A stretch of 64,000 nt of DNA from CAYMCO01 sp964388955. GTDB taxonomy: Bacteria; Chloroflexota; Anaerolineae; Anaerolineales; E44-bin32. Under the pieces are notes generated by a model. The model did no database searches, had not been told where the DNA came from, and worked only from the letters and a program-made list of their open reading frames with translations. The position numbers and the translations under genes were made by a program. The stretch is from assembly GCA_964388955.1 (NCBI GenBank), contig CAYMCO010000023.1, forward strand, positions 20,890-84,889, written 5' to 3'. Below are positions 44,858 through 53,683 of the stretch, in pieces; the stretch's first letter is position 1; each line of letters begins with the position of its first letter.

Positions 44858-45481
44858 AGCGTTCTTCTCAAAGCGTCTCCTAGGATGGGGAATTGGAGTG
44901 CGACCCTAGCATACGGGATGATACGGCCAACTCACCACCCCCTATTAGTCCTCAGCCTCTTTTCATGAGATTTCAATGCCGTATAGGGCGGGGTGGGTTC
45001 TTGCCAATATGAACAGGTCCCGGTGGAGGAGCTCAAAGCACACAACAAAGTTGACACAACTGAAAGCGAACGCAGATGCCTAGCTGGCGATTGTTGTTCA
45101 CATCGGTGCAAGGAATCTTTTGAAGCAAACATTGGATATTCTAAGTTGCTATCCTGGGGAAAGAATCAGAGTTTCCGAAAATTCCTCTAACCGGAAGCAG
45201 AGACGGAGAATGCTGGGATTGCCTTGTCTCGGTGCGCTCTGGCGGTCGAACCAACGTTGGCTCTAAAATCGAGCAACTCTGCAAGCGAGCGGCTTCTCAT
45301 GCGACAGCCTGACACTCTGAAGGATTGTTCTCCTAAAAGGCAGGGCCAAGCGCTCAAAAGACTTCGCGCACTGGCCAAAGCGGGTTTGCAGCACCAGGGA
45401 CGATAGGCCTTTGTGGTAGATGCGAGCTTGGTATATTATTTCTAGGCATCGGTGTCGAGTACGTTGCATTGAGGACCAGCG
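44858..45481. other. Intergenic with dif-like site 4
   Basis: About 620 bases between the divergent helicase remnant and the large methyltransferase. No gene recognised. Contains the site at 45171-45198. Promoters for both flanking genes should lie here but none is clear. Confidence 0.4.
45171..45198 (+). repeat. dif-like site 4 (28 bases)
   Basis: Left half GTTTCCGAAAA, centre TTCCTC, right half TAACCGGAAGC (the right half is identical to site 1). Same orientation as the others. Separates the helicase remnant from the methyltransferase-PIN module. Confidence 0.6.
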
Positions 45482-48214
45482 ATGGCCGAATTCCAACGAG
45501 GAATTCAGAACTTTGTGTCGCAATTAGGAGGTCCACCTGAAGAGTTCTCCAGAACTCCCTTGGGGCGCCGTCTAGCTCACGCGCTTCTCTGGACCGAAGA
45601 CGGCTCTCAGGTTGAGCAAGTTGCCAAAGGGCTTCCGATTGAGGCAACCCGTGCGTACGTTGCCCATCAGCCGGCTGCTGTCTTCCTGGGAAGCGAAAGC
45701 CAAACACTGGGCTCCCTTCTTACTCCAGCGGCGAGTCTTGCGTATCAATCCGCGATCCATTGGGGAATTGTGGCAAACCAGGATCAGTTCCTGATCTTCA
45801 ATTCTCACTGGATAATGAATGGGGCTTGGTTCACGCTTCCAGCTGTCAAATGGGAGAATGTGTTGGATCATCTGCCCTTCCTAGAGGGATTGACACCGAC
45901 GGGGTTTGTATCGGGAACGATGGATGATATTGCCCTTGAAGTCGCACAACCAGAATCATCGCTGTTGAGTGTCGATGATGCACTCGTGGAGCGTCTTGAT
46001 CATTGGCGAGATGAGACTCTCAAATATGTGTCCGACACGCGTGATGTGGATATAGATCTTCAAACGGCGTTTGCACAACTGTTCGTTCTTCGCTGTGTGG
46101 AGGATCGCAACCTGGCACGGTCTGTTTCTCCCCTTTCCAACGTCCTAGAAGACAATGGGGATGTGAATGAAGACCTCCTTCGAAGGACCTTCGCCGAAGC
46201 TCAAGCTTCAATCCAGAGCGAGCTTTTCGAGGACTTGACGCTCCTGAGATTTCCCCATTTTGTATTGGCAGGCATCATAAATGATTTATATTTCCCACCG
46301 AACATTAAGTTCGACAAGGTTCAGTACGATTTCTCATGGATTCGATCGGACATTCTTGGGCACGCGTACGAGAAGTATCTGTCCAGTTTGCTCGTTCCCA
46401 GGGAGATGAAAGAACAACAGCTTCATCTTTGGATGCAACCGAAGCGAGGCGTGGATAGGATAACGGTTCAAAAGCGTGCGGGAGTCTTCTACACACCGAC
46501 CTTTCTCGTGAGATACATTACAGAAAGGAGCTTGGACGCATTCGAGGAAACTCCTGGTCTAAGTCCCGACGAGCTACCGCGAGTGGGTGATTTCAGTTGC
46601 GGTTCTGGATCTTTCCTTGTAGCCGCAGTAGACGTACTCCTTCGAAGGCTAAGAGCGCGGTATGGTGAGCGCAATTGGTCAGAGCAACTAGTATCACAGA
46701 AGAAGATTGTGGGTGTGGACAGCGACCCGAGGGCGATATTATTAGCAAGACTTTCGCTTTGGCTTAGGTTCGCGGAAGAGCCGGATCCGCTTCCACTACC
46801 TAGACTTCATGACATTGTCCGAAGTGAGGATTCTCTATCAACCCGGATATGGACAGAGATCCCGAGCGAATATGACCTTATTCTCGGCAACCCACCGTTC
46901 ATTTCCACAGGTGACGTACAAGACACTGAAACGTTAAGGGACCGTTTCGAAGTTGCCAAGGGAAGGTTCGATTACTCATACCTATTTCTTGAACTAGCAG
47001 CCGAGCACCTCAAAGAGAAGGGGATGCTCGGCATGGTTGTTCCGAATAGATTATTCATCAATCGAAACGCGACAGAGATTAGGGATCTAATAACCCACAA
47101 ATTGCGAATAACGACAGTTGTCAATTTCGGCGGAGCTGAGGTATTCCCTGGTATACAGTCATATATTGGAGTCCTAATAGGGAGAAGAAGCGATGTCTTG
47201 CCCGATTTGAGGCAAGTCGTTAGAGTTGTCAAGGTAAGTTCGTTGCCACCCAGATCTGCTGGCGCAATATTATATGAGGCCGACGTTGCAGAAGGCGAGT
47301 ATGGCAATGAGTATGTTTCTGCCTATAAGAGCCAGATTCCAAAAGGGTCGCAGCCATGGTTGCTACTCTCAGAATCGGCCAGGCGATCCAGGATCTCCCT
47401 TGAGGAGAATTCGAACGAACTCGCAAGCGTAGCGGGGATCTATCAGGGCATCCGGACTGGTGCGAATGATCTCTTTATATTGCGAATCATAGGTTCAATT
47501 GAATCTCCTGTTGTTGAGATCGAGAACGGCCTAGGGGAAGCCTGGTTCATAGAAAAAGACATGCTTCACCCTGTTGTCTACGGATCAGAAATCAGGCGTT
47601 ATCGAATCCCACAACCGAGGAATTATCTACTCTATCCATACCGCGGCTCAAACCTTTTGCCGGAGGAAGAGATCGAGCAGGAGTACCCGAACCTGTTTCG
47701 GTATCTTGACGCAAATCGGGCCATACTTACAAGCAGAAGGAGTATCCAGAGTAGCGGCCTAAAATGGTATGAAATAGTCAGAAAGAGAGAGGAGGATTGG
47801 TTAGAGAGTCCAAAGTTGCTCGTCAGGGATTTAGCAGCAAGAACTTCGTTTGCTATCGATCCATTCGGGGATCTATTCATTGTGGGCGGCACAGCCGTCG
47901 TTCCAGGGGATTCATCTCACTTACTCCCCTTGTTGGCGTATCTCAATAGTCGTTTGGCAGACTGGTATCTAAAGACCAGGTCGCCCGCATTCGGATCGGG
48001 CTATCACAAGTTCGAACCGCAGCACCTTGGGAGGCTTCCTGTACCTGTGGCTGTGATATCGGAGGAAGAGATAGCGACGAAGATAGCTTCCATTGCTCAA
48101 GAGATCATATTAGCGGTCCGGGAGGGCAATCGGAAGGCATCTATCGCATTACAGGAAGAGTTGGACGACATCTTCTTTGAGCTAACAGACATCGACCCGG
48201 GGACGCTTCGATAG
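45482..48214 (+). CDS. Large class I N6-adenine DNA methyltransferase (type IIG / Eco57I-like)
   Basis: 910 residues. N-terminal ~190 residues resemble an HsdR-N-like nuclease fold (HWGIVANQDQFLIFNSHW at 93-110), though I see no intact PD-ExK triad. A helical linker follows, then GVFYTP (334-339), SAM motif FSCGSGSFL (371-379), GVDSDP (411-416), NPPF (470-473), and a C-terminal target-recognition region (~650-890) ending LNSRLADWYLKTRSPAFGSGYHKFEPQHLGRLPVP. This is the layout of type IIG restriction-modification proteins or of stand-alone defence methylases. It overlaps the following PIN gene by one base. Confidence 0.82.
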   Translation: MAEFQRGIQNFVSQLGGPPEEFSRTPLGRRLAHALLWTEDGSQVEQVAKGLPIEATRAYVAHQPAAVFLGSESQTLGSLLTPAASLAYQSAIHWGIVANQDQFLIFNSHWIMNGAWFTLPAVKWENVLDHLPFLEGLTPTGFVSGTMDDIALEVAQPESSLLSVDDALVERLDHWRDETLKYVSDTRDVDIDLQTAFAQLFVLRCVEDRNLARSVSPLSNVLEDNGDVNEDLLRRTFAEAQASIQSELFEDLTLLRFPHFVLAGIINDLYFPPNIKFDKVQYDFSWIRSDILGHAYEKYLSSLLVPREMKEQQLHLWMQPKRGVDRITVQKRAGVFYTPTFLVRYITERSLDAFEETPGLSPDELPRVGDFSCGSGSFLVAAVDVLLRRLRARYGERNWSEQLVSQKKIVGVDSDPRAILLARLSLWLRFAEEPDPLPLPRLHDIVRSEDSLSTRIWTEIPSEYDLILGNPPFISTGDVQDTETLRDRFEVAKGRFDYSYLFLELAAEHLKEKGMLGMVVPNRLFINRNATEIRDLITHKLRITTVVNFGGAEVFPGIQSYIGVLIGRRSDVLPDLRQVVRVVKVSSLPPRSAGAILYEADVAEGEYGNEYVSAYKSQIPKGSQPWLLLSESARRSRISLEENSNELASVAGIYQGIRTGANDLFILRIIGSIESPVVEIENGLGEAWFIEKDMLHPVVYGSEIRRYRIPQPRNYLLYPYRGSNLLPEEEIEQEYPNLFRYLDANRAILTSRRSIQSSGLKWYEIVRKREEDWLESPKLLVRDLAARTSFAIDPFGDLFIVGGTAVVPGDSSHLLPLLAYLNSRLADWYLKTRSPAFGSGYHKFEPQHLGRLPVPVAVISEEEIATKIASIAQEIILAVREGNRKASIALQEELDDIFFELTDIDPGTLR

Positions 48215-48720
48215 TGCCAATATTCCCACTTAGAGAAAGCTCCATTTTCATACCTGAAGACGCTGTCCTCCTTGATACCAATGTCATCATCTCCGCTTTT
48301 GATGAAGCGGAGGATTCCCATGAAGATGCTGGCATATTCGTGTTTGAGCTAGGCATTCCTCTCGTGATTACTCTATCGGTTGTGGTAGAAGCGTGGGGCC
48401 TACTAGTGGGAAGCCGGAAGAAGCGGAGCCTCGGACGGGAATTGCTGGCGTGGACTGCGACCCCCGGAAATGCAACAATTGTAGCTGAATCATCAAGGAG
48501 ATTTGCCGGCGTTCGCAATCTGGTCGATAAACATCCTCGATTGGACTTTGTGGATGCAGCACTTGTCTCTACTGCAGATATGATCTCAGTGCAGTGTCAC
48601 CTCAATCCGCCACTACTAATCGCCACGTTTGATACGGGCGATTTCCTAAGGGTCATGGCAACTCAGGCGTTTCGGTTTAGATTACTTGATGTGATGAATT
48701 TGGATGAGGTATATATCTGA
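48214..48720 (+). CDS. PIN-domain ribonuclease coupled to the methyltransferase
   Basis: 168 residues with the PIN acidic set: LLDTNVIISAF (Asp21), VVVEAWG (Glu59), DFVDAALVSTAD (Asp111, Asp114) and IATFDTGDF (Asp140, Asp143). PIN proteins cut RNA and are usually VapC-type toxins. Start is GTG 48214, whose G is the last base of the methyltransferase stop TAG, so translation is coupled. No VapB-like antitoxin is beside it; the large methyltransferase occupies that position, which is unusual. Confidence 0.8.
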   Translation: MPIFPLRESSIFIPEDAVLLDTNVIISAFDEAEDSHEDAGIFVFELGIPLVITLSVVVEAWGLLVGSRKKRSLGRELLAWTATPGNATIVAESSRRFAGVRNLVDKHPRLDFVDAALVSTADMISVQCHLNPPLLIATFDTGDFLRVMATQAFRFRLLDVMNLDEVYI

Positions 48721-49054
48721 CTAGGAGCATAGTCCGCTCCGCGTAGCGAAGATGTGAGCGGTGATGAACGTGGGCATCTTGAGATTTCTCTCCCGATGTA
48801 TGGGGTCGCAAGTTGCCGATTGAGGCAAGACGCAATTGCATCAAACCCTCTCTTTTGCCGATTTCTTGGGGGATGTCCTTGCTGTCCAGGCATCATAGAC
48901 TGGGCTCGCGCGGATACGGGAAATGCCCGTAGATCAGGTTCAAGACGGTCACGGGTCGGGATATCATCATCGCCGGCTGTTTCCGATCATTAGCGATATC
49001 GGAAGCTATGGCGACTATACTGCAGACCTGATCCTAAATGGGAAATAGCATTTC
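48721..49054. other. Intergenic with dif-like site 5
   Basis: 334 bases between converging genes. Contains the site at 48979-49006; no terminator with a T-run was seen. Confidence 0.4.
48979..49006 (+). repeat. dif-like site 5 (28 bases)
   Basis: Left half GTTTCCGATCA, centre TTAGCG, right half ATATCGGAAGC. The half-sites read in the same orientation as the rest, but the centre is the most divergent. Lies between the PIN gene and the KAP module. Confidence 0.55.
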
Positions 49055-50725
49055 CTAAGAAGCACTATCAATTGTGCCGCTCTCCTCATCACCATTCTCG
49101 TGGGATTTCTGTTCTTCATCACTAGGCTGAAATGAAATCAGATCTAGTTTCAGAGATTCTCCCATTGTCTCTATAAGGGCCTTTGCTTCCTTGTCTAGAT
49201 CCCTCCGAGCATATATCTCGGTTATTTCTTCCTCGATCGTCTTTCTTGACGACTCCTCTGCCATTTCCAGCGTTCGCAATTGATCGAGAGCCTCTGCCAA
49301 CCAAGCCAACTCAACAGGATCTAAACGATAGAGAATTCCACTAAACACTTTGCGCGTTATGTCATCTGCCTTTGATCCTTCTTCAAGGATTGAAGGATCC
49401 ATCAGGTCAGACCCGTAGAGTGAAATAACCGGGGCAATACGTTGATCAGAGGAAATGATCAATTCGTCCCTTAGATCCCTTAGAAATGTCTCCCTTAGAT
49501 GGGATGGCATGGCGGCGAGCAGCTTACTCCCCGACGAAGTGAATTTCGCTGGTGGGGCTCGGCCCTGCAACAGTGACTTCGCATGCTCAAGGAGAGCGTC
49601 CTTATATGCAGTGGAGAGCCTCAGGTCCCTCCCTTGGTCTATCAATTCAGTTAGCAGCTCAATTGATCGTCCCTCAGATTGAAATTCATCAAGCCACAGC
49701 GTCTTCTCTTGGTGTCTCAAGCCCTCGTTTAGGTACTCATTGAATTCATTCTCGACCGCGCTGTCCCTTGCTCGTAGATAATTCGTATATAGTCCAAACC
49801 ATTTCGGTGAGAACTCTCTCTCCATCATAATTGAGGCTAGCTTTCCGTCTGTGTCTAACGAACTGATCAAAGCAAGCAGATCCGCTTGCGATACTGTGCT
49901 TTCGAATACTGGGTAGTATTCAATAAGATCGTCGGGTGAAATGTGAGAGGATGCATCCGCTCGACGGCAAATCAGGCCGATAACCTCTGTCGAGAGTGCC
50001 TTGAGGTCGGGTTCAGTACTGAGCGAAATGATGAGCCTGACCTTTCTGAATCTCAGACATAGCTCCGATAGTTGAGTCATGACAGCCTCATGCATGCCGG
50101 GATTCTCTAGCAAGGAAAAATAGTCGTTCTTTCCATCTAGAGAAGTGCCCTGAGGTGGCTCTTGGAGATTGCCATGGGGATTGTGGTCAATAATGGGGAG
50201 CACATAGTAGGCCAGGTTGGGGTCGTCTTTCGGATTCTTGTGAAGATAATGGAAGATATGGCCCTCGCTGCCGGATAGTCTCTCCAGATTGCTGACGGCG
50301 GTCTTGCTTACGATTTCGTAGCAAAGTAGAAGAAGCAGTCTGAGGCAAGATAGCGACAGTTCAGATGCGACATCGGCTTGAATCTGCAGTTGTTTACCTA
50401 GGGAATCCGCGACGAGATTCCAATCGGCCGTCTTGTCGCTTCTGATTATGCTCTCAAAGATCCCGGCTCTATTATCGTCCAGTTGTCCTTTGGCAATCGC
50501 GTTGGCCAACCCTTGAGAAATCTCAGCCTGAGGAATGCCAGGCTGAAGGTGTGGAATCATATGCCGCAGATCGGATGCTACGATCGTGTCCAATGCTTGA
50601 ATGTAGAACTCGAAATCGCCTGGAATGGTCAACGATTTCTCCACTAGATCCAGTCTTCTTCTTTCCTCAAGCTCCCTCAGTATCGGAATTATCGATGAAG
50701 CCCAAGCACTTGCATTGATGGGCAT
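49055..50725 (-). CDS. Unknown helical protein, partner of the KAP NTPase
   Basis: 556 residues, no family recognised. Predicted mostly alpha-helical, rich in Leu, Glu and Ser, without membrane segments, Cys clusters or nuclease motifs that I can see. The tail (last ~25 residues: DEEQKSHENGDEES and on) is acidic and likely disordered. GGGGAAGGGAAT stands directly before ATG 50725. It begins 11 bases after the stop of the KAP gene, so the two are one operon. It may be a sensor/adaptor or an effector with an unseen fold. Confidence 0.7.
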   Translation of the reverse strand: MPINASAWASSIIPILRELEERRRLDLVEKSLTIPGDFEFYIQALDTIVASDLRHMIPHLQPGIPQAEISQGLANAIAKGQLDDNRAGIFESIIRSDKTADWNLVADSLGKQLQIQADVASELSLSCLRLLLLLCYEIVSKTAVSNLERLSGSEGHIFHYLHKNPKDDPNLAYYVLPIIDHNPHGNLQEPPQGTSLDGKNDYFSLLENPGMHEAVMTQLSELCLRFRKVRLIISLSTEPDLKALSTEVIGLICRRADASSHISPDDLIEYYPVFESTVSQADLLALISSLDTDGKLASIMMEREFSPKWFGLYTNYLRARDSAVENEFNEYLNEGLRHQEKTLWLDEFQSEGRSIELLTELIDQGRDLRLSTAYKDALLEHAKSLLQGRAPPAKFTSSGSKLLAAMPSHLRETFLRDLRDELIISSDQRIAPVISLYGSDLMDPSILEEGSKADDITRKVFSGILYRLDPVELAWLAEALDQLRTLEMAEESSRKTIEEEITEIYARRDLDKEAKALIETMGESLKLDLISFQPSDEEQKSHENGDEESGTIDSAS

Positions 50726-50736
50726 ATTCCCTTCCC

Positions 50737-52599
50737 CTATTCACCTGAACTTGTCGCGTCAATTTCGATACTTGAGAGGGTCGTGAGAATAACCGAAGCC
50801 GTTTCATCGTATTGCGATTCCCGTGTGTTTCTCATTACATCAACCAGCCCTTCGCCAGTCTTCTCCTCAAGCCGAGTCCAATCAGATATGTTGATCACAC
50901 CGAGCCGGAGCCAGTCCCATATTGCAGCCCAGCTGGGATCCTTGGCCTCTGACATTGTCGACAGCATTCTTGCAGCTGAGATAAGGTGGTCAGGTTCATG
51001 CTTGGCCCAATCCAGATGCTGTTCCTCGAGGAGGTGGTCAACTACTGGCAGGAAGCCCACGACCATCGAGAGCGACCGCACCGTATCTGGGTTCTCCTCG
51101 AGGATCGCTTTTTCCAGCTTTGAGCGTATCAAGACTTGATAGGCTTTGTTTGGCTCCACATTGAAATATATCGCGGCCAGTTCCCTCCGCCAGTCCGTAT
51201 CTCCGACCAGATTCTCAAAGCGTGTCCCGATAAGATCTTCTCTTAACAGATCATCCTTGGGATCCAGGATGAGGTGCTCGCAAGCAATATAGAGGGCTTG
51301 GTTCCTCATTTCCAGTTGGCCACACCACTGACGATGGATTGATCCAAGCCGATTGATGAAAAGCTTGATATCTCTCGGGGTTACAAAGCGGCTCCCGGAG
51401 ATTACCCGGTGCCTGTATATGCGATACACTGCGTCGAAGTCGCTCTTGGGTTCGTGGGATGGGAAAGCATCTTTCATCCGCGAGACAAAGTAGTCTTTCC
51501 AGTCTGATAGAACCGGAGGCGGAACTCGAAACGTGACTTGAAATGTCTTCTGAACAAATGCGTCGAGTAGCTCGGTTTCTGTTGCTCTCGGTCTCACCGA
51601 GTAACCGCCCTCTTCTCCCGGAGAGTCACTGATGTCGAAACCATCCAGGTCTCCCCTTGGCCACAATCTCTTGAGGGCAGATGGATCATAGGGGACTAAT
51701 AGCCAGAACCTCGGAAGCCATTCCGGGGTCGATTCGACATCATGCTTGAAGAATATCCGCATAGTCGACCAGATGGACAATGCTTCCTCGGGGTCAATTC
51801 GATCAAGGTTATCAACCACTATTAGGAGTCTTCTGCTCGGCTCCTGCAATACTAAATCCATCAATCTTCTGAATATTGCAGTGAATTCAATGGATGTGGG
51901 GTCGGGGGTTCGGGTCCTGGTTTCTCGATTAATCTCCTCCGTCTTTTTCAATAGATATAGAACTGGGCTGCTCAAGCGTTCTCTCCCGGTCTCAGTCCCG
52001 GAAGATCTCTCAAATAGATAAGAAGCAATAATGAATAAGAGCGGGAAACCAAATGAGATGGTTAACCCCCAAAACCAAAGTGGTTTTCCCCCGATTAGCA
52101 GCGGATTATCCAACTCACCAAACAGAGTGTAGCCAATCGGCAAAAGGAAGAGGATGATTATTGCCAGGTAGCCCCAAAAGGGAAGCAAATGCTTCGTCGT
52201 AATTTTCAGGTCCTCTCTTTGACCCTTCAAGCTATCCAAGTCGGGCTGCCATTTCTGTTGCTTAGTCCATCCGATGCCCTCTGGTTGCTCAGAAAGAAAT
52301 TCTATGAGCTTTTCGAGAAAAGATCTCCGTAGAGGATCCCCTTGATGAATCCATGCGTCAAAAATAAATACACCGAAATCGCCAGTCTGCCCCTGTTCAC
52401 CCTTCCCCAGACCTTCCTTCACAAACCCCACCACGGTAGATTTTCCACTCCCCCATACTCCCTGTAGAGCCACCGTCTTTCCCCCCGGCTCATTCCTAGC
52501 TAGGTCAATGATCGTGTTCGCGAGTTTCCTATGAGGGCCAAATGAATCCTCCTTGGCCGGATAGTCATCTAAGACTCTCGTTGGGCATTGCGCAGACAT
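50737..52599 (-). CDS. KAP family P-loop NTPase with two transmembrane helices
   Basis: 620 residues. Walker A GVWGSGKST (47-55), a pair of membrane helices inserted in the NTPase domain (about 138-160 and 174-196), Walker B LLIVVDNLDRID (258-269), and a long helical C-terminal region with SRFVTPRDIKLFINRLGSI (KAP motif). KAP NTPases (named for Kidins220/ARMS and PifA) are membrane-bound, and bacterial ones include phage-exclusion proteins. GGGGAAG precedes ATG 52599. First gene of a two-gene unit bounded by dif-like sites 5 and 6, so probably a defence system (inference). Confidence 0.85.
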   Translation of the reverse strand: MSAQCPTRVLDDYPAKEDSFGPHRKLANTIIDLARNEPGGKTVALQGVWGSGKSTVVGFVKEGLGKGEQGQTGDFGVFIFDAWIHQGDPLRRSFLEKLIEFLSEQPEGIGWTKQQKWQPDLDSLKGQREDLKITTKHLLPFWGYLAIIILFLLPIGYTLFGELDNPLLIGGKPLWFWGLTISFGFPLLFIIASYLFERSSGTETGRERLSSPVLYLLKKTEEINRETRTRTPDPTSIEFTAIFRRLMDLVLQEPSRRLLIVVDNLDRIDPEEALSIWSTMRIFFKHDVESTPEWLPRFWLLVPYDPSALKRLWPRGDLDGFDISDSPGEEGGYSVRPRATETELLDAFVQKTFQVTFRVPPPVLSDWKDYFVSRMKDAFPSHEPKSDFDAVYRIYRHRVISGSRFVTPRDIKLFINRLGSIHRQWCGQLEMRNQALYIACEHLILDPKDDLLREDLIGTRFENLVGDTDWRRELAAIYFNVEPNKAYQVLIRSKLEKAILEENPDTVRSLSMVVGFLPVVDHLLEEQHLDWAKHEPDHLISAARMLSTMSEAKDPSWAAIWDWLRLGVINISDWTRLEEKTGEGLVDVMRNTRESQYDETASVILTTLSSIEIDATSSGE

Positions 52600-53293
52600 A
52601 GTGATCTTCCCCGATCAATACAGTGAATAGCTGGCGCAACGGCATTAATGGGTGACGAATGTAGTCATGTGGCCACGAATCCAACTCACTGTTTTGCGTA
52701 ATAATATACTGAGACCTAGAAGGACGATAGGGGCTCTAAATGGCCAGATGGGTGTGCAAATGACCTGAAACCGAGTTCGCATCACTTGGACAAATCCTGA
52801 CGAGGGGCTTTTATGAGCTCCTGCGGCCGTAATAGAACATGCTTAAGAGGCAATAATATACTCTCTTCAGGATGATTTCCCGGTAACGTCTCTCCTTCTT
52901 TGCCCACTTTCTTGCCCCGGTGTCATGACGCCACGATTGTATCGAATAGATCCCTGAAAATGTCCTAGTCGCCAAACCCAACAATCGTGTGTCCATGCAT
53001 CTGGCTATCATGTGCATCCGCTCATTCACCGCGAGCCCCACGGTCTGGAGCAAGACTACTTCCCTTGGGTAAGGAGAATCGCTGAATCACAAGGGCAGTA
53101 GGACAAGCTACGAACTTGGTGGACCAGATGAAACGCGCATGGGGCCCCATTCTGGCAAGGCTGGAGGCTTTGCGACCGCGGCGTCATGAATGCCAGACTT
53201 GACCGCGCATGGACCGGGGGTTACATCCATGCCATCATTCATTCTCATTTTCTCTCAATGGGCGAATGAGAATATGGGGCGATGTATGGCGCT
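52600..53293. other. Upstream region of the KAP operon; possible small ORF
   Basis: A minus-strand frame of 80 codons (52811-53053, TTG start) could encode a short basic protein but has no family match and a poor start. A short inverted repeat ATTCTCATT/AATGAGAAT lies near 53240-53275. Site 6 follows. The KAP promoter is expected at 52600-52750, which is AT-rich, but I cannot fix it. Confidence 0.3.
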
Positions 53294-53321
53294 GCTTCCG
53301 ATTATCCGTGTAATCGGAAAC
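53294..53321 (+). repeat. dif-like site 6 (28 bases)
   Basis: Left half GCTTCCGATTA, centre TCCGTG, right half TAATCGGAAAC; ten consecutive bases of each half pair except at the outer end. Same orientation as the others. It marks the right edge of the KAP module. Confidence 0.6.
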
Positions 53322-53683
53322 AACGGTGACGTCTCGGCTTGACCGGTGGGCTAATCACTGAGGCCAAGGCCCGAGGTCTTGGTTATGAGTGCCACAAGCT
53401 TCTATCACTATCCGCCACGGACCACCTCCTGACCCAACCGCCAGGATAATTCAGATCGTCAAGGCTTCACGCCTAACTCCCCAATAACGCTGACACTGAA
53501 GCTCTCGGCTAAGATGAGTCGAGAGCGTACTTGTGTATTTCGACTCGCCCGGGCCTTCATCCGCAGGGAAGTCTGATCCATGTCCAGATACAGGTCACCG
53601 AACGCCTATCCAGAGTGCTGGACCCTCGGGGAATGCGGCTTGGATCAATAGTGCTGGGTTCTGGGAGATGAGGAGTTCGGATC

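Noticed and set aside
52811..53053. 80-codon frame upstream of the KAP gene
   Set aside because: TTG start, no clear family and no coupling to the KAP gene; mentioned in the gap entry but not called as a gene.
34478..53321. Reading the six inverted repeats as ordinary intrinsic terminators
   Set aside because: The arms are the same sequence at all six places, no T-run follows, and some lie far from any gene end; terminators in one genome do not normally share stem sequence. Not excluded completely, so kept as a stated way to refute the finding.
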